Shown piece after piece: positions 58,560-64,000 of a stretch of 64,000 nt of DNA (positions are counted from its first letter, which is position 1; every line of letters starts with the position of its first letter). The notes beneath the pieces are model-generated. The model saw nothing but the letters and a program-made list of their open reading frames with translations, did no database searches and was not told the DNA's origin. The position numbers were made by a program, and so were the translations under genes. Origin of the DNA: Artemia franciscana (Eukaryota > Arthropoda > Branchiopoda > Anostraca > Artemiidae); the NCBI RefSeq assembly GCF_032884065.1, contig NC_088866.1, forward strand, positions 51,158,068-51,222,067, given 5' to 3'.

Positions 58560-60070
58560 ATGAACTGTAAGTAAAGAGCAACTTGGCTCAATAGTAACCA
58601 AAACTCTAGGGGAGAAACATCTGCAAAATTCAAGAAATCTCAATCAAAATTGTGCTATCATATCCAGTATACCAGAGAACCATACTGTAGAAGTTTCAAG
58701 CTGCTATCTTCAGTATACCAGAGAACCATACTGTAGAAGTTTCAAGCTGCTATCTTCAAAAATGTGGAATTTTGCAATTTTGCCAGAAGACAGATCATGG
58801 ATGCATGTTTTGGCCTATTTGTTTTTCCTCAGGGATGATTGTATTGAAATTAAGATCCTTGAGGATTAGAAGAGGGTACATTCAAACTGAAATTAGAAGT
58901 TCAAGTTCCCTTCTTAAGTGACCAACATGACTGAAGCGCAACAGAGTAGCCTCCCCTGCTCAAATATTTCACCAAAGTTATCTGATCAAAATTTTGAGAT
59001 CAGCCATTTTGTTCAGTATAGTTGTAAGTTATAAAATTTGCCCATTGTTTATGTATAGTATTTTTATTGGGAAGTATACACATTTTTGTGGGGGGGGGGG
59101 GGGGAGGTTGCGCTTGGTGTAGATTTCTATAGGGAAAATCTTCCTTAGGGAGAGAAATTTCTTGGGAGTGAGTTTTCCAGGGGAAATATTACACTGAAGG
59201 GATTTGACAGAATTACTATGCAAAATTCTTTGTAATTGTCTTACATTCCCTTTGCCAAATGTTCATGTGGAGATGTTCCAGGGGAATTATCTGGGGGCTA
59301 TTTTCCATGTGTTCTGATTTCTGGAAAATAATTTCCATGGATGGAGACATTTCTGAAATGACTGAGAAACCAATTAGAAATTAAAGCATTATTCAAATGA
59401 AAGAACAATATGAAGAATTTTTCCAAATGAATTGTCTGCAAGCAATTTAACAGGGAAAGGATATTCACAGGGAGGACCAAACTATCTGGAGGGAATTTTG
59501 TAGGGGGAGGGGTGCACTTTATTGGATGGAATTTTCACAGAGGAGTTTTCTGGGAGGGTAAGGGGTATATTTCTATGAGGTTGAGCCAGATTTACCAGCA
59601 TTTTTGGAAAAATGAACAGAAATTATTACATATATAAGGGTTGAACCCTCCTCAATACTTTGTTCTTTATGCTGAAGTTTGACTGTTTATCCCAATTTTT
59701 TAAGAGTGGCTAGTGAAACATGGAGGATGTTTAATTAGATTAGGGGCCTTTTTTAAAAGTGCTAATGGCTTTAGCATAAAGAGCAAGGTATTGAGGAAGG
59801 GGCAACCTTTCATACACAGAATAAATTTGCCAAAATCAATATACAAATTTTGTTTTAATTTTCCAAGTATGGTACCCAAATTTGAACTTGCACACGTTGA
59901 AAATTTTTCAGAAATTAAATAAAAAAAACAAATTTTAACTGAAAGAAGGCTAAGGAGCAATATTTGAACTCAAAATGAACAGAAATGATTATGTATATGA
60001 AAGGAGCTGTCCCCTCCTTAACACCTTGCTCTTTGTGTTAAGTTTGACTCTTTGTCACAACTCTATAGCC
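58560..60070 (-). repeat. Dispersed repeat family A, copy 4 (inverted, CG-decayed)
   Basis: Reverse orientation to copies 1-3. It has ggctcaatagtaaccaaaac at 58583, agaagtttcaagctgctatc, ttttgccagaaga, a ggaaattttcc-rich block (59090-59580), gctgaagtttgactgttta at 59670, and cataaagagcaaggtattga near 59778. Nearly every CG of copy 2 is TG or CA here: gatcacggatgcgtgt corresponds to gatcatggatgcatgt, and gagcgacccggctc to gagcaacttggctc. Confidence 0.82.
58665..58756. repeat. Perfect 46-bp tandem duplication
   Basis: cagtataccagagaaccata... at 58665-58710 is repeated exactly at 58711-58756, inside the decayed family A copy. It must be younger than the CG loss around it. Confidence 0.95.
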
Positions 60071-60079
60071 CTAAATCTT

Positions 60080-60956
60080 TCTAAAACCTACTTCATGATG
60101 TTTTGAAGACTATTCTTGTGCAAAAGGAATGACTGAATAAAAAATTTAATGAGAGTAGCAATAATGAAATATTAACAGTTTTTAATTGATCAGAGCCTGC
60201 CAAGGAAAAATTCTTCATGAATACAAGTTGAGTCTTTGTTAATATTGGAGGAAAGATGTACGAAAAAAGTCAAATCTTGGCATAATTGTGACAGAATTAT
60301 GTTACTACACAAAAATATTCAGAAAAATGAGCTTGATTACAAAAAAAAAAAAATAAATTGCTTTGAATCCCCCTTGTACAAGCATCCCAAATTCACCCTT
60401 GAAAAGGCAAAATCGATTTTTGTGTTCATAAATATTTGGAGTTTCAATAGTTGTTTCTTATCAAGTCAAGCATGCCAACTCCCAATCTGAATTAGATTTT
60501 CATTTTTCTGCACCCTAATACCCATTTTCACCCTAAAAGGAAAGGGGGGGGGGATGAACTCAAAATTAAGAGGTTATTGGATGATTTGGTAGTTTTCAAT
60601 AAAATCAATAGTAACTAATCTAAAAATGAAGCTAAAAACTTGATTTTAGGTAGTCAAATAAATCTTACCTAAAATGGTTGTGAAAGTTAACCTACATGAA
60701 TTAGTTATTTTAATTATTTTTTTAGTTGATTCACTGTTTCTCATCAAGCTAGGAATATCACCTTTGATACCAGTATCAAACAGCTTAATTTCAAACCAGT
60801 ATTCCAAAACCCCTCCCTCTCCAGTTTGGGGTTTCCATTTCTCAGTGCCATTTCAGGAAAAAACAACTCAGAGCAATATAGGATTACCCATTCATTCAAA
60901 GAACTGACAACTTCAAAGAACTGGCTTCACTTTCTCCTGATTTGGTTATCAAACAG
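60080..60956. other. CG-poor non-coding stretch
   Basis: No confident exon. There is a G10 run at 60545 and AT-rich filler, consistent with intron. Confidence 0.5.
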
Positions 60957-60992
60957 ATTTAAATGGAAAGAATGAAAATGAATGGCAGTCTG
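60957..60992 (+). CDS. Candidate 36-nt exon of an unidentified gene
   Basis: The acceptor is ttatcaaacag (AG at 60955-60956) and the donor CAGTCTG|GTAAGAG has its GT at 60993-60994. In the frame set by the next exon it reads LNGKNENEWQS and ends in phase 1, which joins to 61057 across a 64-bp intron (gtaaga...ctactttag). I do not recognise the protein. The join is supported only by splice sites and phase. Confidence 0.4.
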
Positions 60993-61056
60993 GTAAGAGG
61001 TAGAGGCATTACTGAATTGCAGCACACAATTTGAACATCTGCTATGCCTACTTTAG

Positions 61057-61169
61057 TTCTCATTAATGAATGGATGCAGAATCTGACTGGTCTTGCAGAG
61101 TTGGCAATTGAAAATTACACAGAAGCAATGTCTTTGAGGAGAGCTAGAGATCTGGCAGACATCAAAAAG
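61057..61169 (+). CDS. Candidate 113-nt exon of an unidentified gene
   Basis: The acceptor is gcctactttag (AG at 61055-61056) and the donor AAAAAG|GTAGAA has its GT at 61170-61171. Phase 1 in, phase 0 out. It encodes Val then LINEWMQNLTGLAELAIENY and TEAMSLRRARDLADIKK. The peptide has the look of a real amphipathic helix pair (regular Leu/Ala/Ile, Arg and Glu spacing) and no low complexity. Its codons contain no CG, like the whole domain. The region around it is unlike a mobile element. A flavin monooxygenase-like 'LA..NY.EM' resemblance came to mind but is too weak to use. The next exon should lie outside or in the remaining 2.8 kb; I did not find it. Confidence 0.5.
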
Positions 61170-61171
61170 GT

Positions 61172-62090
61172 AGAAAATTTAAAACAATTTTAAAAATTTA
61201 AATTTGTTTTCAATTTCCAGCCCAGTACATGCAAAACAATTTTACTAAAGGTACACAATTGTATGATTAGATGGTAATCTAATATTAAAGCTTTTTAGGT
61301 GGCAGTAACCAGGGCAGCTGACCTGGTTACCATGGCTGGGGGTTGCCTAAATAGATTCAGCCTTTTACTTTTTTGAGTCAGGTGAAGATGCTGTAATTAA
61401 TTTTCTTTGGCACCACCAAACCTAGGAACAGCTCTGCCTAGAATAGACTCTAATAATCTGATAACAATAAATTTTTGGAATTTTATTATAGGATTTAGCT
61501 TGGAAGAGAAGATAAACTAGACTGATATCTTTAATACTGTCTCTAAACTACAACTTTAACCTATAGATTTCTGGTTTTCGGAAGACATACAGGCTACTTG
61601 GCATGACTGAGATATGCTTAGATTAAACACCCTAATACTAAAAGTTGTGCTCCTTATACTCTTGCTCAAATCCTCTAAACAGACAAAGTGAAATATGTAA
61701 CTGATTCAAATCATCCTTTATATTTTGAAAATTGTAATTCTTGATTTTAAATTTTTGTTTTATATTTAAAACATAGCCATATGAGAAAACATTGCCATAG
61801 GCAGGGTCATAATTTGCCATGGGAAGAGGACCTTGGTTGGTAGACATATCACAATTCATATTATTGGATTCTTTTTAAATAGAAATAATACTACATTTTC
61901 TCTGTGCCAGAGTTATTTACAGTTAGGTTAGGTCAAAAGGGGCTTAAATTTGAATTTACAATAGAAGTGACTATTATATTTGTAAAGAGCATAAAAAAGG
62001 TATGAAATGGTATGCTCACTTTATTGGTAAGTCAGTAATATGAACTGTGATACATTTGTTAATGTATCACATTACTAAATACATTAGTGA
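61172..62090. other. CG-poor non-coding stretch
   Basis: No confident exon. A minus-strand open run at 61859-61638 has no motif. Confidence 0.5.
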
Positions 62091-62094
62091 CTAC

Positions 62095-62730
62095 ATTAGA
62101 ATTTAGTGACTTTTGGTTATCTCGGAAAGGGGTTAGGTTAGGAAAATGAAACTTTCAGGGATTGGTCTACAGGCTCAAGTATATCCTGGCAAGGTATTTT
62201 AAAACACCTACCTCCACTCTTTCTCCCTCTAGAGGGCCCTGAAATTTGCCTATATGGCAAGTCTATACCCATTGAAATTTAAGCAAAACATCATTTTACC
62301 TTAATTTTCAGTTACCAGTTGCTTTTTCTCTACCTTCAGTCCTCAAAATGCAATTACTGTTATTTGAGTAGAATTCTGAGCCATATCAATCTTTTTTTTC
62401 TCAATTTAGGAAATGTAGGCTATTTGCATATCTTTAAAACCTTATAAATTTGGTAATGAGCAAAGTTGTGAAGCTAGCTGAAAACAATTTTTCTATGCTT
62501 TATTCAAGCAGAAGATCTATTTTGCAAGATTTCCCTTTTAAGACACATATTTTTAAAGGTTATCAAAAGTCAGGATCCTCTAGAGGGAGAGGGAGTGGAG
62601 GCAGGTGCTTCAAAATATCTTCCCAGGACATACTTTAGCCTTTAGACCCATCCCCAAAAGTTTGATTTTCCTATCCTAACCCCTTTCTAAGATAGCTAAA
62701 AGTCACTAAACTAGAATTTTACCATACATT
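62095..62730. repeat. Family C inverted pair
   Basis: The left copy 62095-62250 (agtgacttttggttatctcgg, gaaactttcagggattgg, tctacaggctcaagtatatc) has its reverse complement at 62555-62730. The two are about 300 bp apart. A third copy, same strand as the left, is at 63825-63980. Confidence 0.88.
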
Positions 62731-62889
62731 TACCCCTTGGCTTGTCCCCTCCAGATGAAATATAGTTTCTTCAAAAATCTTGTCAAACCTAAGATAGGGT
62801 AAGCCTGCTTAGCTGAAGCATCAACAGAAATGGATCAGTTTTCTTTAGTACATATTAACCTTTCTACTACTATAAAGTATCTTTATCAT

Positions 62890-63562
62890 ACTATATAGGC
62901 TAGGGTCAATGTTCCTATTACCTGAACAATTGTTTAGGGTCATGAAACTATTGCCAATAGATGCATTTTGACTTTTGGAACATCTTTTCTCTCTTGCAAA
63001 GCTACTGCAAACTCACCACTATGGAGTTATTATATATTTGTACATTAGGCGGGGGAGGGGGTAAAGCATAGCATATATTAATACAGCAACAGTTAGTTTA
63101 CATATTTAATATATGCTATGCTTCACCCCCCCCCTTAATGTGCAAATATATAGCCCAAATTTGTTTCTAAACTATTACAGATTCATGATTTCAAATGTCC
63201 AATCAATGGCAACAGAAATGATTGCAATTCTATATGTGTAAATACAAGAATATTTGGGCCAGAATAACTCCATAATGGTGAGTTTGCAGTAGTTTTACAA
63301 AGAGAAAAGATGTTCAAAAAGATGCATCTATTAAAAATAGTTCAAGTTCAATTTATTAATATAATATACATAACAAATAAAATACACTGGGTTACCATGG
63401 AGAGACAGAGCTTGTGATTGTGGTGACCCTATCAATATTTACAACATTAATAATATTAGTTGAAGATCTAATACCCAAGTCCATGGCCCAACATGACCCT
63501 ACAATAGTTTCATGACCCTGAAAAATTGTTCAGGTAATAGAAACATTGACCCTATATAGTAC
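62890..63562. repeat. Long interrupted palindrome
   Basis: The inner arms, 63036-63082 and 63106-63151 (gcatagcatatatta / taatatatgctatgc with G and C runs), have a ~23-bp loop. The middle arms are 62960-63031 with 63263-63335 (aacatcttttctctcttgca / tacaaagagaaaagatgttc). The outer arms are 62893-62953 with 63505-63560 (ctatatagg.tagggtcaatg). The right side carries two extra inserts (63152-63262 and 63336-63504). Confidence 0.88.
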
Positions 63563-63824
63563 CAAGTGGCTCATTTTTCAGTTTTACTGGCATTTCCACT
63601 TGATCTGGGAAAATTGGCTCTAACTTTGCCCCCTCCCCAGGATTTTGACAAAATCACACCACTGGACATAGGCTCAGAATAGAAATTGTGTTTGAAACAA
63701 ATGCTGGATAGAACTGTAATGAAAATAGGCTAACTATTTTCATATTAATTCTTGATTTTGTCAACATTGCTTCAAATTATGAATAGGCAACTAAGTTGAA
63801 ATAGGAACACCAAAAGAAGGGTAA

Positions 63825-63985
63825 AATTCTAGTCCATTGACTTCTTGCTATCTTGGAAAGTTGTTGGGCTAGAGAATTGAAACTTTCAGGGATGTGTCTA
63901 CAGGCTAAAGTATATCCCGGGAAGTTATTTTGAGATCCCTAACTATACCCCTTCCCCCTCCTCTATATAACGCAGTTTTTTGTGC
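63825..63985 (+). repeat. Family C copy 3
   Basis: Matches 62095-62250: cttgctatcttggaaagttg, gaaactttcagggatgtgtc, tacaggctaaagtatatccc. Confidence 0.85.
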
Positions 63986-64000
63986 ATTACAGCTTATATT

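Larger units (their letters stand above)
58000..64000. other. CG-depleted domain
   Basis: By eye only about seven CG dinucleotides occur from 58200 to 62000, where a random sequence of the same base content would have around a hundred. From 1 to 57800 CG is common. The change falls between about 57.8 and 58.2 kb, right after the second transposon. Confidence 0.85.

Overview
This is a repeat-laden, AT-rich piece of an invertebrate nuclear genome. The signs are spliced genes with GT/AG borders, LINE, hAT and other DNA-transposon remnants, long (AT)n tracts, and arrays of minisatellites. Arthropod, possibly crustacean, is my best guess from the types of transposon ORFs; this is inference only. 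There are no prokaryotic features.

The one cellular gene I can name is a sphingosine kinase on the minus strand. It starts at 45785, ends at 7380, and covers about 38 kb. Seven coding exons were found by hand: 45785-45452, 39601-39455, 33803-33688, 14502-14382, 14054-13737, 11270-11163 and 7565-7380. They hold the SGDGL, GSGN, GLLADID-E and FRLEP blocks of the family. Splice phases and family alignment show that three exons are unseen: the NPxSG-type exon between the first two (a 100-N assembly gap lies in that intron), one between 33688 and 14502, and a very short one between 13737 and 11270.

The introns are filled with repeats. These include LINE fragments (12.56-13.2 and 34.9-36.5 kb), a 3.17 kb DNA transposon with about 300-bp terminal inverted repeats and an intact 758-codon ORF (19780-22953), a dead hAT element with a perfect 8-bp target duplication (25526-27139), a 10-unit minisatellite (17.7-18.4 kb), a ~210-bp tandem array followed by a 5 x 228-bp satellite (40.3-42.4 kb), and several diverged local duplications.

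Upstream of the kinase (46-57.8 kb) are copies of one dispersed repeat family (family A), part of which folds into a near-perfect hairpin. There is also a 78-bp minisatellite, a LINE 3' end, a ~180-bp tandem array, and a second DNA transposon. The transposase reading frame of that second transposon is broken by one stop codon, and it is followed by five copies of a sub-terminal motif.

From about 58 kb to the end the composition changes. CG dinucleotides nearly vanish, and the family A copy there shows CG replaced by TG or CA. This looks like a germline-methylated domain, which in invertebrates usually means the body of a broadly expressed gene. Two small exon-like stretches with good splice sites and matching phase (60957-60992 and 61057-61169, plus strand) fit that idea, but I do not recognise the protein.
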